Position numbers and translations under genes: made by a program. From contig JAFGNH010000070.1 of NCBI GenBank assembly GCA_016927115.1, positions 1 to 64,000 on the forward strand: a stretch of 64,000 nt of DNA, written 5' to 3'. The stretch comes from Anaerolineales bacterium (GTDB taxonomy: Bacteria > Chloroflexota > Anaerolineae > Anaerolineales > E44-bin32). Positions 27,508-37,503 of the stretch are shown one piece after another. A model generated the notes under the pieces. That model saw only the letters and a program-made list of their open reading frames with translations, was not told the origin of the DNA and did no database searches. The first letter of the stretch is position 1; every line of letters begins with the position of its first letter.

Positions 27508-28916
27508 CCACCATCCTTCACAATAGAGCACTCCACCTGGTCCTCCTGATTCTGCTGATCATACTGCTGCAGCCCTCACCTCTCCCGGATGCCCTCCTTC
27601 TCGATCTTCAGACACAGCTCGATACCGCTTCCTCCACACAGACCACGCTGTCCACATCGATCAACAACATCTCCTTCATGTACCCGGATTGGCAGGATCC
27701 TGTTGTTAGCGGCATAGAGATGACTGTCGCCTCAGAAAACCCGCATGCAGCCCTGCAGCTGCTGGACAGGCTTGAAAATACTTCTGCCGTAGCAGAGTCC
27801 TGCCTGATGATTCATCTGCAGATTGCTCTCGATGAGCCTGAAGAAGCAGCGACCGCCTGGTTTGAAAGTGATGCCCTCTGCCGTTATGAAGGAAGTATCA
27901 TTACACCACTCATTCAATATTATCTCAGCAAGGATGATTTCATTGAAGCTGCTTCCCTGCAAACTATAGCGATTGAACACTCTCCATTGGCTCCTGCGGA
28001 TTATCTGAATCTCGCCAAAATCTACAGCGTATTCGAGCCGGAAAAAGCACTTGCCCCGCTGCAGATTGTTCGATCCCTTTCCAGCCAGGAAGACCCCTTT
28101 ATAATTGATCTGATCAGGGTCATTGAGGATTCACGCTTCCAGGAGTCCCCGGCTTATACTCTGGCCAGAATCGGTGTGCTCTATATAGGCCGTGGCGAAT
28201 GGGATTATGCCGGTTGGGCGCTGACCAATGCAGTTCTGCTTGAACCGGAATACGTTGAAGCACTGGCCTATCTTGGTTATGTTGAAGATCAAAACGGTGA
28301 AAATGGCCTCCCACAGCTGGAAAAGGCTGCAGATCTGGAACCTGACAATCCTCTGGCGGCGATTTTCCTGACCCAGCACTGGATTCAACAAAACGATTTG
28401 GATAAGGCCTATGATTCTGTCGGTGAAGCATACAGGCTTGTCCCGGACAACCCTGTCATTGCCGCCCTTCAGGGAGAAATCTTCGCCCGTATGGGGGACC
28501 ATGACTCAGCAGGTGTTGCATACCTCAGAGCCTGTGAACTTGAGCCTGATATTCCCGATTTCTGGCTGCTGCTGGCGGAATACAGCATGAAGTATGAAGT
28601 CAAGGTTGAAGTGCTTGGTGTCCGGGCTGCAAGAAATGCGGTCTTGCTGGCCCCTCAGGATGCACATGCCCTTGATCTGCTTGGATTTGCCCACTACCTG
28701 AATGGGAGTTTTGATGTAGCCGAGAGGGTATTACAACGCGCAGTGGCTGCCGATAACAAACATGCACCGTCTTTTTTCCACCTGGGGCTGACATTACTGG
28801 AACTGGGAGATACCGAAGAGGCTGTTACCAATATCAAGAAAGCTGCCGAACTGGATCACGGGGGCTACTACGGTAATCTGGCTGCCCGAACACTGGAATC
28901 CATCCAGCAGCCCTGA
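27504..28916 (+). CDS. Membrane-anchored TPR-repeat protein
   Basis: 470 residues. An N-terminal hydrophobic segment (about 8-33) is followed by helical tetratricopeptide-like repeats. The best are near residues 235-270 (YAGWALTNAVLLEPEYVEAL), 320-350 and 405-465 (DVAERVLQRAVAADNKHAPS). TPR proteins act as scaffolds; no catalytic domain is visible. The protein is probably outside the membrane. No near neighbour indicates a partner. Confidence 0.8.
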   Translation: MTTILHNRALHLVLLILLIILLQPSPLPDALLLDLQTQLDTASSTQTTLSTSINNISFMYPDWQDPVVSGIEMTVASENPHAALQLLDRLENTSAVAESCLMIHLQIALDEPEEAATAWFESDALCRYEGSIITPLIQYYLSKDDFIEAASLQTIAIEHSPLAPADYLNLAKIYSVFEPEKALAPLQIVRSLSSQEDPFIIDLIRVIEDSRFQESPAYTLARIGVLYIGRGEWDYAGWALTNAVLLEPEYVEALAYLGYVEDQNGENGLPQLEKAADLEPDNPLAAIFLTQHWIQQNDLDKAYDSVGEAYRLVPDNPVIAALQGEIFARMGDHDSAGVAYLRACELEPDIPDFWLLLAEYSMKYEVKVEVLGVRAARNAVLLAPQDAHALDLLGFAHYLNGSFDVAERVLQRAVAADNKHAPSFFHLGLTLLELGDTEEAVTNIKKAAELDHGGYYGNLAARTLESIQQP

Positions 28917-29104
28917 TCCCGGATCCGAAACACCAGAAAACACCCGGCTCTTATACATGGATGTGTGCTGCAGGCACGCATCTGCTTTCATAAATCGGCA
29001 GGTTTTTCAGAATCATCTGCACCGGATTCTACTGGTTCAATTTCCCTCCCCAGTTCACTTATAAAACCACTATCTCCAGGTATCCCTTTCGAATACAGCT
29101 GTGC

Positions 29105-29110
29105 TACAAT
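29105..29110 (+). promoter_or_regulatory. Extended -10 element before the lipoprotein gene
   Basis: TACAAT preceded by TGC, 16 bases before the ATG at 29127. No good -35 is seen; extended -10 promoters can work without it. Confidence 0.4.
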
Positions 29111-29126
29111 TCGCCTCATCAGATAT

Positions 29127-29780
29127 ATGCATACAACAGCAAAGAAACGCTTTCACCTTCTCATACTCATCCTGTTTGCTGGGGCAGTACTGGCGGCATG
29201 CAATTTTCCTGCGCCTCCAATCCTTCCCGGCCAGCCCCTTTTCCAGGATGATTTCAGCAGCCATGCAAGTGGATGGACAACATCCGACTCCGACGTCCTC
29301 ACTATGGACTACCTGAGTAACAGCTTCGTGTTTCAACTAAGGGAACCTAATATCGAAGCCTGGTCCACCCCTGGTGTTGATCTTGCGGATATCCGAATAG
29401 AGGTCGAAGCCGTTAAATCAGGCGGTGTTCAGGGTACAACCTATGGTGTAATCTGCAGATATCAGGATCCGGACCACTTCTATTTTTTCCTTATCTCGGA
29501 TGATGGTTATGCATCCATTGGTAGTATGGTCCAGGGAGATAAATACCTTTTGAGCCACGCGACAATGCTCCCGGTTGAAAGCATCCTCCAGGGTGATAAC
29601 AGCAACCGCATTCAAGCGGAATGTATTTCAAATCAGCTCCGGTTTGTGGTGAATGACGTCCTTATCGCTGAGGTGGAGGATAACCTGTATACGCATGGAG
29701 ATGTCGGCTTGATGGTGATCTCATCGGACCGAACCGGGGGAGAAGTAAGGTTCATGTCCTTTATCGCCCATCAACCCTGA
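29127..29780 (+). CDS. Lipoprotein with a LamG/DUF1080-like beta-sandwich domain
   Basis: 217 residues. The type II signal peptide ends in VLAAC (Cys25). The mature part begins LFQDDFSSHASGWTT, followed by beta-rich sequence with YGVICRYQDPDHFYFFLIS and a closing GDVGLMVISSD. This is the pattern of concanavalin-like domains (LamG or DUF1080) that are common in surface lipoproteins of this type of bacterium. They usually bind glycans; the ligand is unknown. The frame is open 54 codons upstream, but the ATG at 29127 gives the signal peptide and follows a -10 box. Confidence 0.75.
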   Translation: MHTTAKKRFHLLILILFAGAVLAACNFPAPPILPGQPLFQDDFSSHASGWTTSDSDVLTMDYLSNSFVFQLREPNIEAWSTPGVDLADIRIEVEAVKSGGVQGTTYGVICRYQDPDHFYFFLISDDGYASIGSMVQGDKYLLSHATMLPVESILQGDNSNRIQAECISNQLRFVVNDVLIAEVEDNLYTHGDVGLMVISSDRTGGEVRFMSFIAHQP

Positions 29781-29807
29781 CAGGCTCACAATGATGGAAG
29801 TCCCCCC

Positions 29808-31076
29808 ATGAAAGTTTCCGTTGACAGTATTGGCTGCCGATTAAACCAGGCAGAAATGCGATCCCTTGGCTGGCAGCTTGAGGAAAATGGAGTCGAGCTG
29901 ACCCAGGATTTTGAAGAGAGCGATATTATCGTCCTCAATACTTGCACTGTGACCGCCAAAGCAGCTGCTGATTCGCGGGGAAGAATACGAGCAATCCGAA
30001 AAAAGAACCCCTCAGCCCGCCTTATTATTACAGGATGCTGGGCAACCATGGAATCGGACGTCGCTGCCAGGCTGGTAAAGCCTGAAGACGTTGTGTCAAA
30101 CAATAACAAGGCCTCCATAGCGGACCTGATCCTCAAGGATCGCAAATCTCTTCCAGCCATAACTCCTGTCACAGATAAACCTGCCTTCCGTAGGACCCGC
30201 GCTTTCGTGAAAGTTCAGGATGGATGCAACAGCCATTGTGCTTACTGCATTACCACCATAGCCCGTGGCCGTTCCACCAGTGTACCGGTTGCACATGTCG
30301 TGGACCAGGTAGAGCGCGAAGTAAAAGCAGGTGTGAAGGAAGTGGTTCTGACCGGTGTGCAGCTGAACAGCTATGGCAGAGATCTGGCAGACTCTGACCT
30401 TACAACTCTGATTCGTGCTCTCCTTGCTTACACAGATATTCCACGCATCCGTCTCTCATCCATCGAGCCCTGGAATCTTCCGGACACATTATTTGAACTG
30501 TGGAAGTCACCACGTTTATGCCGCCATCTGCACCTGCCGCTGCAGTCAGGAAGTAATGAAACCCTTCAACGAATGAGGCGGCCTTATACAACAGAACAAT
30601 ATACACAGCTTCTCCAGCACGCTCTGCAGGCTATTCCCGGTGTGGCTATTTCAACCGATATCATCACCGGGTTCCCCGGAGAAACGGCTGAAGAATTTGA
30701 GGCCAGCCTGGCTTTCGTTGAGCAGTCCGCCTTCGCACACGGTCACGTGTTCAGTTATTCTCCCCGCCCCCACACCGCTGCACAGGCATTCCCGGGCAGG
30801 GTTACTGAACGAATCGTAAAGGAAAGGACTCACCGGATGCGAGCCGTTATCCATCAGAAGCAGGAACTATTCCGCAGGTCTGCCCTGAATACGGAACTTG
30901 AGGTCTTATGGGAGCGCGCAGTACAAACGCCCGAGGGTTCCTGGCTGCTGTCCGGCTGGTCCGACACCTACTTGCGGGCGTTGGCGGAGTCCAGCGTTAA
31001 CCACTCGAACCAGATCAGCAGGGTATTGATTGTGGATAGTGATGGGAAAACATTGACCGGCCGGCTTCCTGAATAG
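29808..31076 (+). CDS. mtaB: tRNA t6A37 methylthiotransferase MtaB
   Basis: 422 residues, radical SAM enzyme that converts t6A37 of tRNA to ms2t6A. The N-terminal UPF0004 domain has GCRLNQAE, NTCTVT and GCWATME, with the three cysteines for the auxiliary [4Fe-4S] cluster. The radical SAM triad is CNSHCAYC. The C-terminal TRAM-like region is short. The GCRLN signature separates MtaB from MiaB and RimO. Confidence 0.92.
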   Translation: MKVSVDSIGCRLNQAEMRSLGWQLEENGVELTQDFEESDIIVLNTCTVTAKAAADSRGRIRAIRKKNPSARLIITGCWATMESDVAARLVKPEDVVSNNNKASIADLILKDRKSLPAITPVTDKPAFRRTRAFVKVQDGCNSHCAYCITTIARGRSTSVPVAHVVDQVEREVKAGVKEVVLTGVQLNSYGRDLADSDLTTLIRALLAYTDIPRIRLSSIEPWNLPDTLFELWKSPRLCRHLHLPLQSGSNETLQRMRRPYTTEQYTQLLQHALQAIPGVAISTDIITGFPGETAEEFEASLAFVEQSAFAHGHVFSYSPRPHTAAQAFPGRVTERIVKERTHRMRAVIHQKQELFRRSALNTELEVLWERAVQTPEGSWLLSGWSDTYLRALAESSVNHSNQISRVLIVDSDGKTLTGRLPE

Positions 31077-31121
31077 GCCCCTTACCTTAAAATCGTGCTT
31101 CCATCTGCCTGCAGACCCCGG

Positions 31122-31127
31122 TATAAT
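31122..31127 (+). promoter_or_regulatory. -10 element giving a probably leaderless yqeY transcript
   Basis: A perfect TATAAT ends six bases before the ATG at 31134, so transcription should begin at or next to the start codon. The -35 (about 31099-31104, TTCCAT) is poor. Confidence 0.5.
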
Positions 31128-31133
31128 GACATC

Positions 31134-31580
31134 ATGGTTACTTTACAATCACTACAGGATGAACTACACGATTCAATGCGCAGTGGGGATGATCTTAGGA
31201 AGCGGACGATTCGGATGGTTCTCTCAGCAATAAAGCTTGCAGAAGTCGAAAAACGCCAGCCTCTGGAGGAGGACGAGATTCTGGCTGTTCTGCAAAAAGA
31301 AGCCAAAGCTCGATCTGAGACCATCGAAGAAGCCAGGAACGCTGGACGTGAAGACCTTGTTCAGGGAGCTGAAGAGGAACTTGCTCTCCTGCAAACCTAT
31401 TTACCCGCAGCCATGAGCCAGGAGGAGTTGGACCAGGAAATCAAGGCTGCTATCGCTGAATGCGGCGCAGCAGGACCTCAGGAAATGGGGAAAGTTATGA
31501 AAATCGTGATCCCCCGGGTCAAGTTGCGAGCTGATGGCAAGGAAGTCAGTGAACGTGTTCGGGCACTGCTTTCTAATTGA
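31134..31580 (+). CDS. yqeY: GatB/YqeY domain protein
   Basis: 148 residues. Features of the YqeY family are KRTIRMVLSAIK near the start, the central EEELALLQTYLP and the C-terminal MGKVMKIVIPRV, a domain shared with the tail of GatB that binds tRNA in amidotransferases. The cellular role of stand-alone YqeY is uncertain. The gene heads a run with pgpH, ybeY and dgkA. There is no ribosome site before the ATG, consistent with a leaderless mRNA. Confidence 0.9.
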   Translation: MVTLQSLQDELHDSMRSGDDLRKRTIRMVLSAIKLAEVEKRQPLEEDEILAVLQKEAKARSETIEEARNAGREDLVQGAEEELALLQTYLPAAMSQEELDQEIKAAIAECGAAGPQEMGKVMKIVIPRVKLRADGKEVSERVRALLSN

Positions 31581-31588
31581 AACAATCC

Positions 31589-33760
31589 ATGAGTGAATCC
31601 CGATCCGAACGGACGGATTTAAAAACCCGCTGGCTGCATATCTGGCATTCTACCCAACTGGGACTGATCTTCGCGATCGGACTGATTGGTGTGATTGCCA
31701 TTCTCGCTGTACCTGTGTATACCCGCCAGACAGACGTTCTGCTCGAACTGAATGATGTATCCAATCAGGATATTCTGGCGCCGTATACACTTTCCTTTAA
31801 CAGTGAACTGATGACACAGCAAGCCCGGGAAGATGCCTCACAGGCTGTTGAATCTATCTATGATCCACCAGACAGCAAAGTCGCGAGGCAGCAGCTGGAG
31901 ATACTCCGGGCCTCCCTGGCTTTTATTTCATCCATCCGTTCGGATGCTTTCTCTGATCGCGATCAAAAACTGGCCGATCTGAGTGAGACACAGCATTTCC
32001 AGATCAATACTGAAACCGGTGAATACTTGCTGGATCTGAGTGAGGCTCGCTGGCAGGTAGTTCAACTCGAAGCTGTGGCAGTTCTTGAACAGGTAATGCG
32101 GAGTGAAATCCGGGATTATCAATTGGAGGAAGCTCGCCGATCCATTCCGGCCCTGGTGAATATTTCTCTTCCTGATGATGAAGCAGAGATCGTCATCCTG
32201 CTGGTGAACGGAACGATTGCTCCCAATGCAATGTACAACGAGGAAGCTACACAGCAGGTGCGCGATCAAGCCAGGGAATCTATCACCCCCATGGTAAAAA
32301 CCTATGCAAAAGGCGAGACCATCATCGGCCGCGGCCGGCTGGTCACCGCACTTCATCTTGAGGCGCTGGATGCTTACGGCCTGCTGGAGAAAGAGGATCG
32401 CTGGCAGATGATCGCGCTGCAGTCACTGCTGGCCGTGGTTCTCTCCTCCTTGCTGATGCTGTATTTTATGCGCACTCAGAACCCGAAGATCAGAACACCC
32501 AAGGTAGCGCTTGCTACCAGCATTCTATTTATCCTCACTGTAGGTGGCTTGCAGATCATGATCCCTGATCATGCAATCCTCCCATACCTGTTCCCGGCAG
32601 CCACCCTGCCTATGCTGCTGGCCATTATTGTCGGACCGGGAGCCGGAATCCTGGCTTCAGCAATTACAGCCGCCATAGCAGGATACCTGAGCACCCGGGG
32701 ATTCGAAGTAACACTGTATATCCTGGTCAGCGGAGTGATGGGCTCCCTGATAATCAAGGAGGCAGAACGGCTCAGCTCCTTCTTCTGGTCGGGTGCCGCC
32801 GCCTCTCTCGCTGCTGCAGCAATCATTGTCCTGTTCCGGTTCCCGGATCCTGCAACAGACCTCATGGGAAAAGCTTCACTTATCGCAGCTGCTGTTGCCA
32901 GCGGTCTTCTCTCAGCCAGTCTGTGTTTCGGTATTTTACTTCTGCTGGGACAACTGGTTGGGATTACAACCAATCTGCAGCTGATCGAACTGGCCCGTCC
33001 GGATCACCCTATGCTGCAGCTGCTGCTGAGGAATGCTCCGGGCAGCTACCAGCACAGCCTCCAGGTAGCTAATCTGGCGGAGCAAGCTGCGCGGACTATC
33101 GGTGCAAATGCTCAACTGACACGTGTAGGCGCACTGCACCATGATGTGGGAAAAGCACTGCAGCCGCAGTATTTCATTGAGAATCAGATCCCGGGCCAGA
33201 ATATCCACGATCAACTGGATCCCGTAACATCAGCCAGCATTATCATCCAGCATGTCACCGATGGGCTCAGCCTGGCAAGAAAGCATCGCCTCCCCCATCG
33301 GGTACAGGCATTCATTTCCGAACACCATGGGACCATGCAGACCATGTATCAATACCGGGAAGCGCTGCGCAGTGTTGATGGAAACGCAGAAAAACTGAAT
33401 ATCCAGGATTTTACCTATCCCGGCCCTGCACCCCGATCACGGGAAACCGGTATCCTGATGCTCGCAGATAGTGTGGAAGCTAAAGCGCGCGCAGAAAAGC
33501 CGGAGAATACACAGGCCATTGATGATCTCGTGCGCTCCATTATTCAGGACCGGTTGAACCAGCACCAGCTTGACGATACCTCCCTCACTCTGCATGATTT
33601 GAAACTTATCAGACAGTCCTTTGTCAGCACACTCAAAGGAATGTACCACCCTCGTATCCATTATCCGGAAGCACCGGCTGCCAGGAGTGACTTTCCTTCA
33701 GATGCACAAACCATAGATCGGGGAACGCCACATGAATTACCAGATACATCTCAGAACTGA
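31589..33760 (+). CDS. pgpH: 7TM-HD phosphodiesterase, PgpH/YqfF-like (c-di-AMP)
   Basis: 723 residues. Order: one membrane segment near the N-terminus, a large extracytoplasmic 7TMR-HDED region (to about 270), seven clustered hydrophobic segments (about 275-470), then a cytoplasmic HD domain with GALHHDVGKA near 515 and EHHGT. This is the layout of PgpH, which degrades cyclic di-AMP. The start could also be TTG at 31577, which overlaps the yqeY stop; neither has a good ribosome site. It overlaps ybeY by 29 nt. Confidence 0.9.
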   Translation: MSESRSERTDLKTRWLHIWHSTQLGLIFAIGLIGVIAILAVPVYTRQTDVLLELNDVSNQDILAPYTLSFNSELMTQQAREDASQAVESIYDPPDSKVARQQLEILRASLAFISSIRSDAFSDRDQKLADLSETQHFQINTETGEYLLDLSEARWQVVQLEAVAVLEQVMRSEIRDYQLEEARRSIPALVNISLPDDEAEIVILLVNGTIAPNAMYNEEATQQVRDQARESITPMVKTYAKGETIIGRGRLVTALHLEALDAYGLLEKEDRWQMIALQSLLAVVLSSLLMLYFMRTQNPKIRTPKVALATSILFILTVGGLQIMIPDHAILPYLFPAATLPMLLAIIVGPGAGILASAITAAIAGYLSTRGFEVTLYILVSGVMGSLIIKEAERLSSFFWSGAAASLAAAAIIVLFRFPDPATDLMGKASLIAAAVASGLLSASLCFGILLLLGQLVGITTNLQLIELARPDHPMLQLLLRNAPGSYQHSLQVANLAEQAARTIGANAQLTRVGALHHDVGKALQPQYFIENQIPGQNIHDQLDPVTSASIIIQHVTDGLSLARKHRLPHRVQAFISEHHGTMQTMYQYREALRSVDGNAEKLNIQDFTYPGPAPRSRETGILMLADSVEAKARAEKPENTQAIDDLVRSIIQDRLNQHQLDDTSLTLHDLKLIRQSFVSTLKGMYHPRIHYPEAPAARSDFPSDAQTIDRGTPHELPDTSQN

Positions 33761-34232
33761 TCCGGGTTACGAAGCGTATACTTCACTTGCTGCCAGTGCA
33801 GCACAAGCGGTGCTGGAGTTCCAGAATGCACCGGAAGGCGCTGTGTCTATTGTCCTCACAAGCAGCGAATACATCGCACATCTGAATGCAACCTACCGCG
33901 ACCAACCAGGGCCAACAGATGTTCTTTCTTTTCCTGACGGAGATAAGGATCCCGAAACCCGGAAAATCTACTTCGGGGATGTGGTTATTGCTGTTCCCGA
34001 AGCTCTAGAGCAGGCTGAGGAAGGCGGTCATTCAGTTGAAGCTGAGCTGCGTCTTCTTGTCGTCCACGGTTTGCTGCACCTCCTCGGGTTTTCTCATGAC
34101 GAAGACCTTCCTCGTGAAAAGATGTGGGCAATACAGGCTGAAGTGCTAAGCCGGCTTGAAAACGAGATTACGGAACCTGTATACTACTTTAACCCAACAC
34201 CGGATTCTTCTCCGGAATCGGAAGCCCAATGA
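33732..34232 (+). CDS. ybeY: Endoribonuclease YbeY (rRNA maturation factor)
   Basis: 166 residues. The zinc motif reads HGLLHLLGFSHD, a variant of HGxLHLxGYDH. GPTDVLSFP and the segment IYFGDVVIAVPEA are also typical. YbeY acts in 16S rRNA 3' end processing and ribosome quality control. A Ser/Glu-rich tail of about 20 residues extends past the core. The neighbours pgpH and dgkA are the classic context of this gene. Confidence 0.93.
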   Translation: MNYQIHLRTDPGYEAYTSLAASAAQAVLEFQNAPEGAVSIVLTSSEYIAHLNATYRDQPGPTDVLSFPDGDKDPETRKIYFGDVVIAVPEALEQAEEGGHSVEAELRLLVVHGLLHLLGFSHDEDLPREKMWAIQAEVLSRLENEITEPVYYFNPTPDSSPESEAQ

Positions 34233-34612
34233 GGTCACCTAATCAATCCAATTCTCGGCCCGAGTCTTTCAAACATGCTTTTTCCGGCTGGATCTATGTG
34301 ATTAAAACCCAGCGAAACGCCTGGATCCATGCCGTTGCAACCTTATTGGTGTTCCTGATCGCAGCCGTCCTGGAACTGTGTGCACTTGAAATCGCCCTTA
34401 TTGTCGTTGCTGTCGGTATGGTGTGGATGGCAGAATTATTCAACACAGCAGTCGAAGTGATCGTGGATATGATCACCCCGGAATACCATCCCCTGGCAAA
34501 GATAGCGAAAGATGTAAGTGCGACTGCTGTTCTGGTCTCTGCCCTCACAGCCTTGATAATTGGTATCCTCCTTATGGGTCGACCTCTTTTAGCCCTGGTA
34601 CTGGATCTGTAG
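34229..34612 (+). CDS. dgkA: Diacylglycerol/undecaprenol kinase (DgkA family)
   Basis: 127 residues with three hydrophobic helices. The signature AELFNTAVEVIVDMITPE, followed by HPLAKIAKDVSATAVL, marks the small membrane kinase family. In Gram-positive-type bacteria these enzymes phosphorylate undecaprenol to recycle the cell-wall lipid carrier. Its ATG overlaps the ybeY stop by 4 nt. Confidence 0.92.
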   Translation: MRSPNQSNSRPESFKHAFSGWIYVIKTQRNAWIHAVATLLVFLIAAVLELCALEIALIVVAVGMVWMAELFNTAVEVIVDMITPEYHPLAKIAKDVSATAVLVSALTALIIGILLMGRPLLALVLDL

Positions 34613-34832
34613 CCAGTCCTCAATTATCATGTGCCCCCTGATGATTTTCTTCAGAGACATTTTTACCTGCTCACAGACTGCGGCAGCCCTTCTGTCAGAT
34701 TACGAAATACCTGGTAAAAGGCTGCCGTTTCCATTCATAAACGGTCAAGAATTATTTGCACTGCCTTTCATTCTATGCAATAATTCAAATCGTTGGGACC
34801 CAATATCTAATAGCAGCACAATGTGAGTTTCA

Positions 34833-37382
34833 TTGACTGAAAAAAACTCTATCCTGAAAGCAGCAAAATTCTCTTATGATCCTTCACAGCCCTCCAGGGC
34901 AATGGAAGATCTGATGATTTGCACGCGTGACACACTCGATGTTGATCGTGTTGCCCTTTATGAATTTGATGAAAAGGCTGTTGCATATCTGCCCCGTTTC
35001 GCATCCGGAATCTCCGTAAGCAAATTAGGCCATCTCTCTTCACGATCGGACCACCCCTTTTTAAAAAAAGTCCTGAACAGCCAGACAGCTACCACAACTA
35101 ACGGCCATACCACAGCGATCGGCGTCCCACTTGCCCCTGGATCGATCGCCTGTGCACCCTGCCTCACAAACTCACACCCGATCGGATTTCTATTTGCAGC
35201 TGCCGAACGGGACCGCACATTTACTGCTGAGGACCTGGTTGCGCTTGAAATCCTTGCCCTCAGAGCAGCAGATATTCTCAGTGGAGCACGACACCTCGCA
35301 AGTCAGGGATATCTCTCCAATAAACTCGCACTTGTATACCAGGCGACCGAAGCCATTACAGAACCTCATAAAAAGCAGGAATCAATTAAACAGACTGCTG
35401 CCTTCCTCCTGAGGGCTACGTCGGCAGATGCCTGTGATATCACCCTGTTTGATCACGGAGAATCAACTACTTCACGCTTCCGACTCTCTATCGGAAAATC
35501 AGGGAAGCAAAAGATAACCACGTTGCCGCTTGAATCAATGCCCCCCTACCCGATCCATGATGAGGTTGTACAGAAACGAAAGCCTGCCAAGCTTGGCCTG
35601 ATCCCTCCCACTGGAAGCACAAAGGACCTTGCATTTCTCGAACAGGAAGGGATTGCTGCAGCAGCGATTTTTCCACTGGCTCCCCATTCTGACGTCCTGG
35701 GGATTGCCAGGCTTATCTACGAACAGGCAGGAAGACAAATCCTTGAACAGGATTTCGAACTCGCCCAGGCGATCATCAATATCGGCTCAATCGGGCTGGA
35801 GGATGCAGTACACCTGGCAAAAGCCGAACAACACGCCAACCAGCTCCAGGTGCTGGAAGAAATCGGCAAGGAAATGACTTCCACTCTCGATCTGGAAACT
35901 GCATTGGAAAATGCGATGCACTATACCCAGAACGTCCTGCAGGCCGAAGCCTGTGTGCTCTTCCTGCTCGATGAGAATGGTGAGGAACTCATCCTGAAGG
36001 CAACCGGTGGGCGCCAGCTCCGACTCCGCGATGTGGCCATTCGGCTGGAAGAAGGTATCGCAGGCTGGGTTGCCCGCAATGGCAAACCGCTGATCGTGAA
36101 CGATGTCCGTACCAACCCGCTTTATCAGAGTGCCATCGATGGACAGACCGGCTTGCTGACTGCATCTGTCCTGTGTGTCCCTCTTGGGACGAGAGGTGAA
36201 TGCCTCGGGGTTATTCAGGCTATCAACCATCCCCGTGGTGCATTCACCGCAGAAGACCAGCAGGTGCTTTCGTCGGTAGCTTCCTGGGCGGCAATCGCGA
36301 TCGATAATGCCAACCTGTTTGAACGGGTTGCAGAAGAACGCAGGAGATTGGAAGCCACACTGGTTGAAACAGCAGACGCAGTTGTTATCACAGATAAAGC
36401 AGGCATGATCATTCTGGTAAATAAAACCGCCGCCCAGCTGTTCCGGATTAACGCCGGTATGGCCAGCAATCGGCATGCCTCCGAAATTTTTATCGAGCAT
36501 CCTCTCGGCGACCTGCTGAGCAATCCGACTGTGAAACTGCCCGTTTCCACCGAGATTACAACCCCCTCAGAACGGGTCCTGTTTACAACTATCAGTGAAA
36601 TCACCGGCGTCGGTCGTGTCGCAGTCATGCAGGATATTACAGCACTCAAGCAGATAGACCATATGCGGTCGCAGCTCCTCGGCACAGCAGCCCACGATCT
36701 GAAAAATCCGCTGAACGCGATCCGCCTTGGCGCAGACCTCCTCAGTGATGCACCTCTCAGCCCGCAGCAGTTCAAGGCTCTTTCTATGATGCAGCGAGCT
36801 ACAGACAGTATGACCAACCTCATTAGCGGGCTGCTTGAGACAATCCGACTCGAATCAGAATCGAATCCAACGGTTGAAACCTGCCTGCTCGATAATCTGA
36901 TCCGCAAGGCCATTGAAGACCTTTCTCCACTGGCGGAAGATAAAAAACACACCATTGAGTATACGCCCCCGGGTGAACAGCTGGAAATCGTTGGCAATCC
37001 GGGAAGGTTAACATCCGTTATCACCAATCTGCTCAGTAATGCCATCAAATTTACCGATCCGGGCGGGCTTATCCAGATAAAACTCAGCTGGGATGAAGAT
37101 TATGTACAGGTTGATGTTATAGACAATGGCCCGGGTATTGTTGAGGATGAAATCCCCCGCGTTTTCGATCATCTTTTCCGCGGCAGGAATGCGATCCGGG
37201 ATCCAAATAATCCCATTGAAGGCACTGGGCTTGGGCTTGCACTGGCGAAAACTGTTATCGAGCAGCACGGAGGGCGCATCTGGCTTACAAGCTGCGTCGA
37301 TGAGGGAACATCGTTCCATTTCACCCTGCCATGGGAACCAATTCCCAAAACCGGCTCCCTGCGACACCATTCAACAGATTGA
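34833..37382 (+). CDS. Cytoplasmic sensor histidine kinase with GAF and PAS domains
   Basis: 849 residues without a membrane segment. Successive GAF-like regions lie at about 15-150, 160-325 and 345-500, the third being the clearest (LEEGIAGWVARNGKPLIVND). A PAS-like domain follows at about 508-600. The HisKA phosphoacceptor is His621 in AAHDLKNPLN, and the HATPase has NLLSNAIKF, DNGPGI and GTGLGLALAKT. The start is TTG at 34833, since an in-frame TGA lies seven bases before it. No response regulator is adjacent. The signal, probably a small molecule or redox cue, is unknown. Confidence 0.88.
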   Translation: MTEKNSILKAAKFSYDPSQPSRAMEDLMICTRDTLDVDRVALYEFDEKAVAYLPRFASGISVSKLGHLSSRSDHPFLKKVLNSQTATTTNGHTTAIGVPLAPGSIACAPCLTNSHPIGFLFAAAERDRTFTAEDLVALEILALRAADILSGARHLASQGYLSNKLALVYQATEAITEPHKKQESIKQTAAFLLRATSADACDITLFDHGESTTSRFRLSIGKSGKQKITTLPLESMPPYPIHDEVVQKRKPAKLGLIPPTGSTKDLAFLEQEGIAAAAIFPLAPHSDVLGIARLIYEQAGRQILEQDFELAQAIINIGSIGLEDAVHLAKAEQHANQLQVLEEIGKEMTSTLDLETALENAMHYTQNVLQAEACVLFLLDENGEELILKATGGRQLRLRDVAIRLEEGIAGWVARNGKPLIVNDVRTNPLYQSAIDGQTGLLTASVLCVPLGTRGECLGVIQAINHPRGAFTAEDQQVLSSVASWAAIAIDNANLFERVAEERRRLEATLVETADAVVITDKAGMIILVNKTAAQLFRINAGMASNRHASEIFIEHPLGDLLSNPTVKLPVSTEITTPSERVLFTTISEITGVGRVAVMQDITALKQIDHMRSQLLGTAAHDLKNPLNAIRLGADLLSDAPLSPQQFKALSMMQRATDSMTNLISGLLETIRLESESNPTVETCLLDNLIRKAIEDLSPLAEDKKHTIEYTPPGEQLEIVGNPGRLTSVITNLLSNAIKFTDPGGLIQIKLSWDEDYVQVDVIDNGPGIVEDEIPRVFDHLFRGRNAIRDPNNPIEGTGLGLALAKTVIEQHGGRIWLTSCVDEGTSFHFTLPWEPIPKTGSLRHHSTD

Positions 37383-37503
37383 ACGCTTTCAGGTTGACAT
37401 ATTTATAAACACTGCTCATTACACAGCAGCTTCATTAATACCGCCTGTAAATAGATCGCTGCATCATTGAGTAGTCCTTCAAACCACGCTAAAAGGTATA
37501 TCA

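Noticed and set aside
36215-37048. 277-codon minus-strand open frame
   Set aside because: Antisense to the kinase core of the histidine kinase; Ser/Arg-rich composition is typical of a shadow frame.
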